From Ancylostoma caninum (Eukaryota > Nematoda > Chromadorea > Rhabditida > Ancylostomatidae), in NCBI GenBank assembly GCA_037903475.1, contig JBAJFG010000019.1, forward strand, positions 5,827,001 to 5,891,000: a stretch of 64,000 bases of DNA. Reading direction: 5' to 3'. Made by a program: the position numbers and the translations under genes. Shown in pieces: positions 24,164-35,909 of this stretch (the first letter of the stretch is position 1; each line of letters starts with the position of its first letter). The notes under the pieces are model-generated. The model searched no databases and was not told the DNA's origin. It saw nothing but the letters and a program-made list of their open reading frames with translations.

Positions 24164-24774
24164 GTACGTGGACACCGAGGGCTTTCGTAGATTAATTATT
24201 GAATATTCCTCATTTCTCTATTCTTAGGAAAATTTATGAGACTGCTGCCGAAAATTCCGAGATTTCCTTCCTTTCTATGGCGTTGAAGAAGGTATCATCA
24301 AAGGGGTACCGTAGGCAATACAAAGAATTCATAACGCTGCGACACCTGACCAGACCTGCTCAAGAATCAAAAATAACGCAAAAATACATGAAAGGCAGCA
24401 CGGCAAACACAGTGAATGATGGCGGTATTATCTCTGCGTCCAGAGTGCGAACGAGTGTTCCGCTGATAGGTCCTGCCTCGAAACTCCGATAAGTAGTATG
24501 CACTCCACACACCATACTTCATCCACTGCGCTTGACCACACGCGAAGCCCTGGTCAATAGCGTTAGCATGCGCGACGAAGCCCCTTCGTCCAGGTCGGCA
24601 GATAGATGTGTCCACGATATCTTTGCACGTAAGCAGTTATTCGCTGCGGTCATCTCACTGTTGCGACTGTCCAGCGGTTGGAAACAAGTAAGCGACCCCT
24701 CTCAGAAGCGAGAAAGAGATGAGTGCTCCCTTTCAAATAAGCAGGCACCCCTACTCAGTTTTCCAATGCTCTTG

Positions 24775-26236
24775 AGGTGGTAGTAATTTGATCAAAGTTG
24801 GCGCTTAATGGACAACTTCACAAAACAGCTAAGTGCGACTTACAATTGTCAACGGGGACGAAATTTTTATCTAATCGTCACGTGTCAACTGGAATTTCGG
24901 ATACAAAACACTGCTCGTGAAGGGAACCCACCATTCGACCAGATGCCTATGAATGGGCAGCACTACCTCTGCACCACGTTTCACTTGTGTGGGGCAGTGG
25001 GTGCTGTCGGCCGTAAACTACAGCGCGTGAGTGAGACGTTGCAAAATACTTAGGCGCCGTGAGAATTGAACCCTCTAGCACCTACGTGGAACTGCGCACA
25101 CATTCCCCTGCGCCATGGTAGCTGCAGAACAACTTATCCGCGCAAGGAATTGATACCTACAACATAATTTCGATCACAGATTTCTGGGAAATGCGTGACT
25201 TTTCGCACATTTCGCCTTTTATCCATGTGATTCTCTGGTGAGCTTGACAAAAGATACTAATCAAGTGTCCTGAACTGGCTCCGCAAGAATGACTCGTTTT
25301 CGGACCCTACGTAGGATCGTCAATACTCCTCCCTCTCAGCCGTTGCAAGCACAACTGAGACCATGCATGAAACTATCCGGAGATTAGAGTACAACCTATC
25401 TACTCCACACTAGACTTTAGTGGTATGAAAAGACAACCGTGAAGAAATTGTTTGAGGATCCGAGCTTCGGCCTGTGCGCATTACTGATTAAAAGATAAGT
25501 GATTTATCGGTCAGCTATTAGTTTGAGATAGATATAGCAACTGCAAGTTAGTTCCTGTGCACAAGCAACCGAAAACCTGAGATAAAGGAGATCTTGATTC
25601 ACCGACCGACCTCACTATGATCAAGCCTTTCAAGCACTACACCACCACCACACGCATGACCTTCGCAAGCACACAACGTATTTTTCACCCATCAGCGGTG
25701 AAGAATCCTTTAGCTTGATAGTTGTAGCTACTAGCTGGAAACTAGCCGGAGTGAATGAAGCCGCGTTCTATGCAGAAAGCACATGAAAAGTCGTTGGCAG
25801 AACTCTGACATTGCAGCGGAATCGAATCATGGACCGACTCCACGATCAACACGCCTCTTGTCAACCATGATTTCCGGCCAAGTATGCAGTGTGGGTGATG
25901 ATCTTTATTGCATTTCGTGTACCTCCTCATGAATGAAGGGCAGAATGTAGACATGTGTACTCCGAGCGCGGTTGGGTAGGCGAAATTGTCAGCAAAATCG
26001 GCAGCAAAATATACCCTTGGGTACATCTTGCCGCCGATTTGCATTTTTTGCTGTCGATTTCGCAAGATGTCCTCGTCTTGCTTTACTACGCGCTCTTCAC
26101 AGCACGCTGACCAATTATTGAGCGGTAGGTCAGCGTCATGCGATGTCGTGCTCGAGATGTCGATGAAAGCTCCACATTCGCTCCAGCCTAGGTGTCAATT
26201 TTCAATCCAAAGTTGGTAACTAGTTATACCACGTCA
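24775..26236 (+). repeat. 1.46-kb dispersed repeat, copy 1
   Basis: The ends GGTAGTAATTTGATC and TTATACCACGTC match the reversed copy at 60640-62100. Internal blocks match too, for example GCCGTTGCAAGCA, a GAGCTTGACAAAAGAT block, and a palindromic block around GGCAGCAAAATATACCC. No transposase or reverse-transcriptase motif is visible. Class unknown. Confidence 0.7.
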
Positions 26237-26264
26237 GGAACAACTTATACTTAATCGGGCTTAG

Positions 26265-27724
26265 GTAGTCGCTATACTCCTCGAGGAGTATAGCACCTTG
26301 CGTCGCCGTCGTCGGCGACGGCGGCCGCCAATGTTGGCGACCCCTCACAATCGATAAGGAGTGTTTATACTTCGGCGCGACGCGTCCATTGCGTCCCAGC
26401 AAACTGTTCAAATGCGATGGGTCCCGAGTGGATTCATGCGCAAACAATGGTCGCGATGTGGTAGTTGGCGTTCCCCATCGCGACGCGACGTCGCGTCCTG
26501 TTTATACTTTTTTTCGTGGAAAACGATGCGATGTGCCTGATTCGTGTCGCGTTGGTTTCGCTGATGTTGCGGACTGGAGTTGACCACTGTTCCATAGTTT
26601 TTCGAATGGTTTTGGCCCGAAACCTATGGAATAAGACGAATTCAGTTGGAGATGTGAATGTGAACGAACTTGGAGGCGTCGTCTGTGTTCTAGGTAGTGA
26701 TTTTGTGAGCTTTTTATGTATCTGACGTTGTCTTCTGTTTATACTACTCACAACTTGTCAGCCGAGCTGTGGAAGAACACAGTGTAGGTATACATGTTAC
26801 ATCTATATATTGATCTAGAGATTTTGTTTCAAATTTGAGCTATCGGAATCGTTTCCCTTTCACGTAGACATCGTTGCACAGGTACTACTTCACAACAGTG
26901 TTCAAATGAAATCAATTAACCAACCAATTTCAATCAATTCAAATCAACATCAAATCGAGGCACTGGAACAGCGTATACCTTCAACAAGGAAAACCCTGGC
27001 AGTACTACTAGAATGCACCTGAACAGTGAAAAAAAAAATACACAAAGTCTCGAAGCGCGGGACTACAACAATGTACGCCTAGGAGAAAAACTATTCTGAT
27101 AACTCAAATGCAAAAAAAAATCTCTGAACATACAAATAAATGAGAAAAACCCGCGATGCTTTCTTCCATATATTGGAAACAAACATCCTTGACAAAGAAC
27201 ACTGCGCAAAACTGTAGTCTTCGCAAAGATCACCACTGAAAATCGTTGAGAACTTTCTCTAAACATTCTAGACCACAAACGGTACCACGAGGTCCGAAAC
27301 AGTCCGTGGAAACCCATGATCCTCGATAAGTCGGGGTGTGCACATGATTTTGCATGGGTACGTAAATCTGCCAGGTTCAGCATGGCGCGACAGGGCTACG
27401 CGACGACTTCGCTACCCGTCGCGTCGCGCGTGTTGTGGCCGTCGCCGCGACGCCATCGCGTCGCGAAAAAGTATAAACATTCCTATACGCACCGGCGCCG
27501 CAGTCGCCAACATTGGCGGCCGCCGATCGCCAATGTTGGCGACTAATCGATATGCACCGACGTCACAGTCGCCAACATTGTCGGCCGCCGGTGTTGGCGA
27601 TGGCCAGTCGCCGGCGACGGCGGCCGCCGCCGCCGCTCCGCCCACAATCGATTCGTATCGGCCTCACAGTCGCCGGCGACGGCAAAGCAAGGGGCTACAC
27701 TCCTCGAGGACTATAGCGGCAGTG
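26265..27724. mobile_element. Palindromic-tipped foldback element, interrupted copy
   Basis: The left tip at 26271-26294 is a perfect 24-bp palindrome (GCTATACTCCTC plus its complement). The right tip at about 27694-27717 is a degenerate version. Next to each tip are GC-rich inverted blocks made of GTCGCCGGCGACGGC and TCGCCAACATTGGCGGCCGC modules. The flanks are TTAG (26261-26264) and TTAC (27725-27728), a near-match to a 4-bp target duplication. Compared with the short clean copy at 44.0 kb, it is enlarged by a second element at 26357-27484. Confidence 0.7.
26357..27484. mobile_element. 1128-bp element nested in the foldback, with 3-bp target duplication
   Basis: The ends are inverted: AGGAGTGTTTATACTT at 26357 and the complement of AGGAATGTTTATACTT ending at 27484, followed inward by GCGACGCG-rich sequence on both sides. 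ATA is duplicated at 26354-26356 and 27485-27487. Comparison with the uninterrupted copy at 44.0 kb (CAATCGATACGCACC) shows that the precise empty site is restored by removing the element and one ATA. No transposase was recognised; the interior is AT-rich with weak open frames. Confidence 0.75.
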
Positions 27725-28970
27725 TTACACCTCGAAAGAAGATGGCAATTTCGGCCAAATTGCTATCACCCCCGTTACGTCCGAGATAGGTGTGGCGTGG
27801 ATCGAATTATTGAATTACTGCTGAACTTTTTTCATCATAATGGCAACTGCCCAGCCAGGACTTATGATGTGTCTGATGTTTGTATGTATAGCGTTGAAAG
27901 TAAACACCACGCAATCAATCAATCAACCGAGAGCTGGAAATAGCCATAACCTCGGGTAGCTGAACCAACCTTGTGAGTGCCGATCAATCCATCAGTTGTG
28001 CTCCTCTCCATATCTGGCATCAAAGACTGTGGTTGTGATTGCCCCGTAGCTCAACTTACACTATCAGACTACCACTTTTCCCTGTCGATAGAGCTTTATT
28101 TGGCGGAGAGGAAAACCCTACACTGTAAAGCAGCCAGGATTTGGGTGGGCCGATACTTCAAGTCGCGGTGCAACGACGTTTTTTCCAACGAAATCACTAA
28201 ACTCTGCAGTGGAAGCTGTCGAATGGTCATTAATACCAATTCCGAGCAAATTTTAGATTTAGGTCGACATATGTTTATTACATAGGACCACTATATGCAA
28301 TGGAAGAAAATTAATAAGAAAAAAAGGACTAAAAGCATAGCAGAAACGAAACAGCAAACCATGAACTATGAAACAACAGTCGTCAAGAAGGCACGTACGG
28401 CATCAGGGACTGGAGCTGCGTTTAAGAAGCTTTTTGAATGAGTTTATTTTATTTATTTATTTATCATTTATTTATTTATTTATTATAGATACACTCTTGG
28501 TGTTCCTTATACAAAAAAAGTAATTCTATGACAAGCGAAATCAATCAAGCAAACCTTTAAAAAACGTTTAAAAAAACTAGAAACACTTTGATAGGACACA
28601 CGAACAAAAGCACAAACAACACTTTTTGAACCAAAACTTGGAATGTGTTGCTCCAACTATCGCGATGCCCTCTCTGGAAACACTAATCTAAATGTAAACA
28701 CTAATCAAGTCCACTAGACTAACTGCTTTCGGGGCTTGCACCACCGAGACATAGTTAAGGCCGAACAGGACCGAACGAACTCTCTATTGTTCATGACCAA
28801 GATAACCATATCTTTTCGACAAGGACTGTACAAGGTGCCTGGACATGGAAAGATATGGATAGCTGTAAGAGGATCCTTAGGACATCGAATTTTATGAGCA
28901 AGACGAAGCAGAGAGCTCGTTATAACGTGCTGTAGTGTCGTTCTGATACGTTGTTTTTAATTTTTTTTGC
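27725..28970. other. Gene-poor stretch
   Basis: No supported exons. A TTTA/TTTATT microsatellite-like tract lies at 28443-28490. Confidence 0.5.
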
Positions 28971-28999
28971 AAAGAAACGCACATTCGCATTTTAAAACC

Positions 29000-29350
29000 A
29001 GGAGTATTTATACTCAGTCAAGAAAGAAACTGTTCCAAGAAACTGTTCAAATGCGATGGGTCCCTAGTGGATGCATGCGCAAACAGTGGTCTGGATGTGG
29101 CAGTTGGCATTCATCTTCGCGACGCGGCCTCGTGGATTTCCATTGCGTCCTGTTTATACGTTCTTTTAAAAAGCTAAAAAAGTTTTTCTTCTAGTATGTG
29201 TATTATATAGTAGTTTTGTGGGCTTTCTAGGTTTCTGGTGTTGCCTGCTGTTCATGAGCGGTCACTACATAAGATTTGCCATCCTAGCTAAAGAAGAACG
29301 CAATGCAGATGTGCGATTCATGTATTGATTTAGAGATCTTCTTTTGAATA
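29000..29350. repeat. Partial second copy of the nested element
   Basis: It begins with AGGAGTATTTATACTC, like the element end at 26357. It then matches its left half in order: AACTGTTCAAATGCGATGGG, CATGCGCAAACA, GTTTATAC and GTATTGATTTAGAGAT. The right end is missing. It abuts the 5' edge of the LINE at 29.45 kb. Confidence 0.65.
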
Positions 29351-29453
29351 CTGTGATTTTGTGGATCAGTAGGGAACCTCTCCCCCTCCTTCCTCATAAG
29401 AAATCTCAAGATGTCACCTCCCACCAGTAGAAGACTGAAAAAAAATCAGAAAC

Positions 29454-32400
29454 ATGGGCTTAGGTGAAGCGAAACCCTTGGATGGATCAGAAAGAGCAGA
29501 ACGTAGTATATTCCTTCGGGAATCACTCACGTTGGAAGAGCGGAAGCGCAGGGCCGCGGAGCGTCTGAGCAAGGCATATGCTACAGGGGCGAACGCAACA
29601 CCTTTGGGTCAACTCCAATCCCATGCTACGGGAGAGGGAAACTAGCAGAGTTTCCTCGGATTTGCTCTCGTGCACTAAAATGTTTTTATGCTAATGTACG
29701 TTCTATCTCTAAAAATGCCAGCCATCTAAACCATGTTCTTTCCAATAATTTTGATTTTTATGTCTTCTCGGAAACTTAGCTTAAGCCAAGTCATTCACTT
29801 GCGTCCGTTTTGTGTGACTCCATTTCTGATTACGCTATTTTACGTTGTGACAGATCAAAAAAGATGGGAGGCGGTGTTATCATCATTGCCAATCGTACAA
29901 TCGCACTTTTGCAATTATTTTCGGAAGCGGTCGATTATGCATATGAGAGACTCTGTGCCGACGTCTTCTGTGAGGGCACATCCTTCAGGTTGGTCGATGT
30001 TTATAGAGTTCCGTCTTGTTCTTTTTCGAATACTCAGCAGCTCACTAAGGTTATAAGCGATGTTGCCTCATGCGAACTTAACGTAATTCTCGTGGGTGAA
30101 TTTAAATTTCCTGGGATCGCTTGGGACAACTCATGTGTTTGTTCGGCCTCATGCGAATCATCAATTGTTGATATGGTTCGATGCCATGGTTTAGTGCAGC
30201 TGGTTAACGAACCAACTAGCGGTGGTAACATCCTGGACCTCCTCCTATGCAACTGCAATGTACTAGTAAGCTCAGTCAGTGTTCTACCCCCAGTCGGGTT
30301 AAGTGACCACAGCAGCATCTCTTTTGAAATCCAGTGTTCAGCAACTCCTTCTTTCCCAATATACCGACGATACTTTTCGGGATGTGATTACAATGAGGTC
30401 TGCAAATATCTAGCTAATATACGTTGGATTGATTTGTTTGAGTCCAAAAATACGAAAATACGAACGAGAAACACGAAGCCTTTCTACAGGTGCTTAACGA
30501 TTCTATCGATCGATTCGTGCCATGGAAGCTAGTCGCCTCTTCCAGATCTGCTTATCTCCCGGATCATCTCCAAAGAATGATGGAGCATCGTGATTCTCTC
30601 TTTTATGAAGCTAAAATATCTGGGGACTGGGGAGAATATAAGAGATTCTCGTCAGATTTTGCAGCAAAACTCAAGAAGTATAACGTCAACTTAGAAAAAA
30701 AAGATTGTCAATTCAGGGCGTATTCAAGATTTTTACAAATTCATGAGACGTAAATTGAATGACAAGGACATTATCTCTTGTTTACATTCCAGTGATGGTG
30801 CAGTAGTAGTCTCCGATTCGGAGAAGGTTGATTTACTGTCCAATGAGTTTGCAAACGTCTTTTGAAAGATGATGGATCCGTACCAATTTGGAATTCGCCC
30901 AAAGTTCCTCCAATGGGAACTTTTCCTCGGTTTGAGTCGAGGCAATTATATGAATTAATTACAAACTGGCCGAGGTCTTACTCTACCACTCCTGATTTCA
31001 TCCCATTTTGCGTCATAAAAAATATCGCTTGCGTTATCTCCGGGCCATTATCGTATATTTTCAACCAATTGTTAATGTGTGGCCAAGTTCCAGATAGATG
31101 GAAGCACTCTTTTGTTACTCCAATTCTGAAAAAGCATCCTTCGACAAAGCCTTCCAATTACCGACCCGTAAGCATAACTTCAGTTTTGTGCCGAATCTTT
31201 GAGAAAGTGCTTAAAAAGCATATCGTTAGTCATTTGGAGGCCAAGGATGCTATCCCCAGTTGCCAGCACGGATTTTCTCCTGGGAAGTCTATAGAAACGA
31301 ACTTGTTAAGTTGTATGAATGATTGGACGAGAATTCTGGATAATAAACTCCGGATTGACGTCATCTACTTCGACTTCGCTGAAGGTTTTGATCGCGTAAC
31401 TCACACAAAACTACTGTATAAGCTAACTAAGGTAGGCATCCATCCCACAATTATCAAATGGCTCAAGGCCTACTTGGATGGCAGAACGTTCCAAGTAAGG
31501 GTAGGGTCTGCATTTTCGAAGACCTCGAGTATATATAGCGGAGTCCCCCAAGGGGAAGTCCTCTCTGCGGTACTTTTCAACATCTATACCTCCGATATTC
31601 CATCATTATTCTCAGACCTGGGAGTTGAGTGTTGTATGTATGCAGATGACCTCAAAATCTATACTCAAACAGTCAGCAATGAGGATTCACAGCGTTTGCA
31701 ATCCTCCATCGGACGTTCGGTCACCTGGTCTAAATCGTGGCAACTTCCGCTGGCACCGGAAAAGACGCAGTTCATGCATATGAATCTTGATCATTCTTTG
31801 TCCTCATTTCCGTACCACGTCGACAACTACAGGATTCGAGAGGTGGAGTCGGTTAAGGACCTAGGCTTCATTTACAACCACAGGATGGATTTTTCTGAGC
31901 ATTATACGAGTATTTGTAGAAAAGCATTCGTTCGCACTTTCAACATCTTTAGATCCTCATCAACATCTAATAAGTCGGTGTTACTGCGTGCTTATAAAGT
32001 ATATGTGCGACCTATCGTTGAGTCTGGTTCCACAGTTTTTTGTCCCTTCAAAAAAAAAAGGGATATACTTTCATTGGAGAGAGCTCAAAACAATTTCACC
32101 CGTGAGCTTATGATACGATTGGGAGGATTCCTTTATGGTAGGATCCCCAAAGCTAAATTAAGAAACGCCTATCTCGATCTTCCTTCACTTGAATGCTGCC
32201 ATAGGCTATTTGATGCATGCATGATCCACAAGCTTCTGAATTCTTCGGAACCTCACATCTCTTCAAAGCTTCTCACAATCGTCCCTTCTCGTACCCGAGG
32301 GGGAAATAGGAAGTTGTTCTACCACCGTGTTAGGACTAAGCTCAGAATACATTCCTTTGCGATTAGAGCGTGTTCAGATTACTTAAAATCAACCAAAGAC

Positions 32401-32640
32401 GTCATGATCCCATCAACTTTCGGTCAGTTTAAGCGTATTATGGCGAGAAAATTGCTTGGCCCATGATAATTGCTCGGCCCACTAGGTAGACTGTGCCTTG
32501 TTCATTATTGTTGTTCCCTCATGCTGTGTTCTGTTTTCATTTTTACATGCTGAGTTTTTGATGTTGTACTAATTTCATTGCTTTAGAGTTGCTAATTTTA
32601 TATGCTGTTGTAGGTCTTCCTTAAGAAGCGTAATAAATAG
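29454..32640 (+). mobile_element. CR1/jockey-like LINE with endonuclease and reverse transcriptase, mutated
   Basis: Parts in order: the ORF1 C terminus at 29454-29645 (SLTLEERKRRAAERLSKAY); an AP-type endonuclease at about 29645-30532 with NVRSISKNASHLNHVL, FPGIAWDN and LSDHSSISF; a linker at 30490-30753; and a reverse transcriptase at 30862-32466 with HSFVTPILKK, NYRPVSITSVLCRIFEKVL, VIYFDFAEGFDRVTH, GVPQGEVLSAVLFN and YADD at 31639-31650. Breaks are visible: TAG 29777-29779 in place of the endonuclease Trp, a frame change near 30530, and a TGA at about 30862 before the reverse transcriptase frame. The palm motif has FAEGFDRV where FSKAFDRV is usual. The tail has AAGAAGCGTAATAAATAGAATAG at 32617-32640 as a probable 3' end. 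Confidence 0.9.
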
Positions 32641-33385
32641 AATAGAAACCGCAATAACAAAGCGCTCAGCTTTGCCCTCGCCCTTCGCCTTCGCATTCTG
32701 CTACCTGCTCAACATTTCTTGCCTCGTGTCGATCGTGACAGTACAGCCAATACCCATCAATAGCGGCTCAGTACTCGCAGGTCATCAATCAGTTGTTGCT
32801 GTCTACTTGATAGCCGCCGTCGGCAACCAGTAAGTTCCCTGATAACTGTGCAGAACGTAGAACGGCGTAATGGTTGGAGTAGAATCCCTAGCAAAAACGT
32901 TTCCCGGTTATTGCCATCCTCCCCTGAATTGCTGTTCTCAGACATCAGCGCAGCACTATCCTCCACGAATAGCAGCACTTCTCCCTAGTACACCGACAAG
33001 TATTGCTGAATCGTTGCGATTATCATTTCGATGTAAAGCTGCCGCTACTCTACCTCCACAGTGCTTCTAATCGGGCTTGGCCCGCCCATATCCTCGCCTT
33101 AATCTGTTCCCATTTTTGCTCTAGAGTGCTGCTAAAAGTGGTGTTGCATCCGAATAGTTTCGCCCTACAGTGCTGATGAAACTGATGATGCTAGGTCCAC
33201 TATCAGCCAACATTCCCGGCCCACTGGAGCGATTAGCTTGTCATGCCTCGCTTCCTCGTCCCGACGCACCATTGTCGCTTCACTATTCAATGGGCACAGA
33301 AGCATAAATGGTATTTATTATACGAACTATCATCAAACTAAACGCTAAACGAGTAGAATACTAAAACTTCGGACGTAGACTACGA
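32641..33385. other. Unassigned stretch after the LINE
   Basis: Nothing recognisable; short frames only. Confidence 0.45.
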
Positions 33386-33453
33386 CTAAGTACCGGTGTT
33401 CCTCAAATGCATACACTCAGACATTCGTGGGGATCGACTGCAGGTAGAAAAGA

Positions 33454-33660
33454 GGTCCACCCCCAGTTGTACCTGGGGGTGGACCCCAAATCGCGGGGCA
33501 CCTACCCCCCACATACGGTCGACATCCCCCCACGTGCCCCCCGGCCGACGACCCCCCACGTTCCTCCACAGACGTCCCCCCGGGTGCCTCCGACCGACGT
33601 CCCCCCCACGAGCCCCAGCAGACGTCCCCCCACGTGCCCTCAATGCTACCCCCGACGTTT
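33454..33660. repeat. Hairpin followed by a C-rich minisatellite
   Basis: GGTCCACCCCCAG (33454-33466) and its exact complement (33473-33485) form a hairpin with a 6-base loop. It is followed to about 33660 by degenerate repeats around GACGTCCCCCCACGTGCC, about 18-36 bp apart, with strong C bias on the plus strand. This bias keeps several frames open and explains the long shadow frames here. Confidence 0.7.
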
Positions 33661-33959
33661 TCACCATATACCATATACCCCCGATGACATCTACATCCTC
33701 AGTAAGAAGAACGCGAGGCCTTAAACGCAAGATCCGGGCAAAATTCCATCTCCCGAATTTCCATTTAATTCGTAGCCCACGGCGACGCCTTAGACGAAAA
33801 CTATAGAAAAATCCCTGAAAAATTCCCACAACAAATGCTTTCCATCGACCAATTTCAATGCGGCATTTGAGGGTTTGCGGCGTCCATGTATTCAAATGAC
33901 GTTGTATGGCTGGCCCTACATGCTGTCTGTTGTGGCGTCGTAGGAAAAAAATCATATTA

Positions 33960-34870
33960 GGAAGACCGGTGGTCCGCTTGATGGGGTGGGGAAGCTTATA
34001 TCTAGCGATAGAGCTTATACCGAGGTCTCAAACTTGCTACACATATGGTTTGGACTCCAGAGAGCAAAAAACCCGGGTGGGTAAGATTTTGACTGGACCT
34101 TGCCTTCAAACGCGTGCGTCTGAGCTGCGTCGGCGATGCGACTAATCCATCATATAGAGGAACGTGCGTCGAACGCACGCATCTGGTATAAAATGTATCA
34201 TCGACTGATCGATCACCCTCGTTCTATTCTCATTACTCCTAATGCAAGGCACACTTTACTTACTATTCTCCTCGTATTGCTCATCCCCGTACAGTCAGTA
34301 ATGAATATATCATCCATTGAACCACTACATTGTATATTCCGACAAGATAAAGTCCAAGGGTCTAAGGCGCAACCAACCGCCACATAAGTCGCCACAAACT
34401 GCCTTTAAAGGGAATGTGTCACCTTGAGGATCGCGTTCGAGATCCTCACCTCAGCCGAACATATGCGAGCCGCTGAACGCAAAGGTACACTTTAGGTCTT
34501 GGAGTAACGTCGAAAACCCCATAAGTTAGGGATCCTTCGGTCGAGAATTCGGAAATTCTGGCCAGTGGACAGGAGGTTTGATTCCGCACCAAAAACGTGC
34601 TGAGGTGCGGCAAGGTTTTCCAACGCGATGATGCTTATTCATTCTATAATGGCTACTGCTGAAAAGTTCATTTTGATGTGCATTCCTCAGCTCCACTTTT
34701 TCAGCTTTCCCGCAAGGAAACTCGTCCGCCCTAGTATCAAATTTGGCCTCCTGAATATTGTTTTTCGTCCGTCCTTCCCAATTTCAAGCATATCGCTGGA
34801 ATCAACACGTCGAGTAGGACCTCATTCTGTTGATATCCTAATACCCATCATGAACTGACACATTGCCTGG
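33960..34870. other. Unassigned stretch
   Basis: No supported exon chain. A direct AACGTGCGTCGAACGCACGC patch near 34160 is locally symmetric. Nothing else seen. Confidence 0.4.
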
Positions 34871-34872
34871 TT

Positions 34873-35178
34873 AAAGGGTTTTTACAGTTTTGACGCGCCG
34901 CGCCCTATGCTTAAGCGTAGGCAGCGTCAGCGCAGTGCGAGCTCGCGCGAGCTCGCAGCGTCATCTGCCGCAAGGGTGGTCTTTTTACAGTTTTTGCAGC
35001 GGCGCGTTAGATTGCGAACTCGCCCTGTGGGCTGCGGCAAGGAATGCTTCGTGACGTTCTTTGCCGCTGTGGCAACGCGGCAAACTGAAAGTTCATTCAA
35101 GGCGAAAAGTGAGCTCGCAGCGGTTCACTTCTCGCACCGTGCCGCGCCGCACAATGCTGAAAACTTTAAAACCCCTTT
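34873..35178. mobile_element. GC-rich MITE with AAAGGGTTTTTACAGTTTT ends
   Basis: The left end AAAGGGTTTTTACAGTTTT and the right end (complement AAAGGGGTTTTAAAGTTTT) are inverted with few differences. Between them are GCGCCGCGCC and GAGCTCGC-rich blocks. Related pieces occur at 36540-36660 and 58128-58260 (GGGGTTTTTACAGTTCT then GCGGCGCGGTGCG), so this is a family. No coding capacity. Confidence 0.65.
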
Positions 35179-35289
35179 ACCCTTCAATGAGAACTCGTGA
35201 ACACTCACCGCCGCTTCAAGGAAGTTAAAATGAAACTGATGGTGAATGAAGTTGTTGATTAATTACATATACACGTGTTATCACGGTCC

Positions 35290-35400
35290 CGGCGGACAGC
35301 AGCACGTCTGGAGAATTCCGGCGGACAACAGCACGTCGGGGGGTATGAGCAGCACGTCGGAGGGTAGAGCAGCACGTTCTGCTATAGCAGAACGTCGAAA
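35290..35400. repeat. Short direct repeats AGCAGCACGTC
   Basis: The motif AGCAGCACGT recurs four times at about 20-35 bp spacing, and the last copy runs into a small TTCTGCTATAGCAGAA palindrome (35380-35396). Confidence 0.6.
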
Positions 35401-35646
35401 CACGCTCCCCCATCTCAAAAAATGTGCGGGGCGATGGGGGTTCGTCCTGCTGTTCGACGGCACAATTGTCTGAGCATATAATAAACACTTCAAAACATGA
35501 GTTGATTACAAAAAAGACTAATTCTACAACAAAACACCAGTGTACTTCAAATGCGGCGGTAGCGAGACAAAGCGAAAAGGTCAGACTGATTAAGAAACGG
35601 TCTTACCGTAATTTCCGGTCATAAGATAAAATTTGATAGACATATA

Positions 35647-35907
35647 CAGTGGACGTCGATGACGGTGGTCCATCTTCGCCCTCGAGGAGAACGCCGCGCA
35701 ACCGCGCCGCGCGCCAGAATCGTAGTCATCTGCCGCCGTGAAGCTATTCCAAGGCGCTCTTCCTCCAGATTCGAAAGTCCATGAAACCACTAGAAAAGCT
35801 GCTAGAAATAGCATAACAGCAGCAGAATACATCGGTTGTGGAGCGCGCGGCGCGGTTGCGCGGCGTCCTCCACAACCGATTCCGGCCACCACCACTGATG
35901 TCCACTG
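35647..35907. mobile_element. Tc1/mariner-type MITE, 261 bp, TA target
   Basis: The inverted ends CAGTGGACGTC (35647) and CAGTGGACATC (complement, ending 35907) are flanked on both sides by TA. GC-rich internal arms (GCGCAACCGCGCCGCGCGC at about 35696-35714 and its complement at about 35848-35866) extend the foldback. TA flanks and CAGTGG ends suggest mobilisation by a Tc1/mariner transposase. Confidence 0.7.
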
Positions 35908-35909
35908 TA

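Noticed and set aside
26434..26751. Possible transposase frame in the 1128-bp inner element (minus strand)
   Set aside because: Ser/Thr/Arg-rich with no recognisable catalytic motif; too short and unsupported to call.
27338..27943. 201-codon Arg/Ala-rich frame
   Set aside because: It crosses the GC-rich arm of the palindromic foldback and the inner element; composition reflects the repeat, not a gene.
33660..33720. CRISPR-like array in the adjacent repeats
   Set aside because: Repeats are degenerate, spacers are not unique, and the genome is eukaryotic.
33386..33955. Long Gly/Arg/Pro-rich open frames on both strands
   Set aside because: They are products of a C-rich minisatellite (33486-33660), which has few stop codons in any frame.
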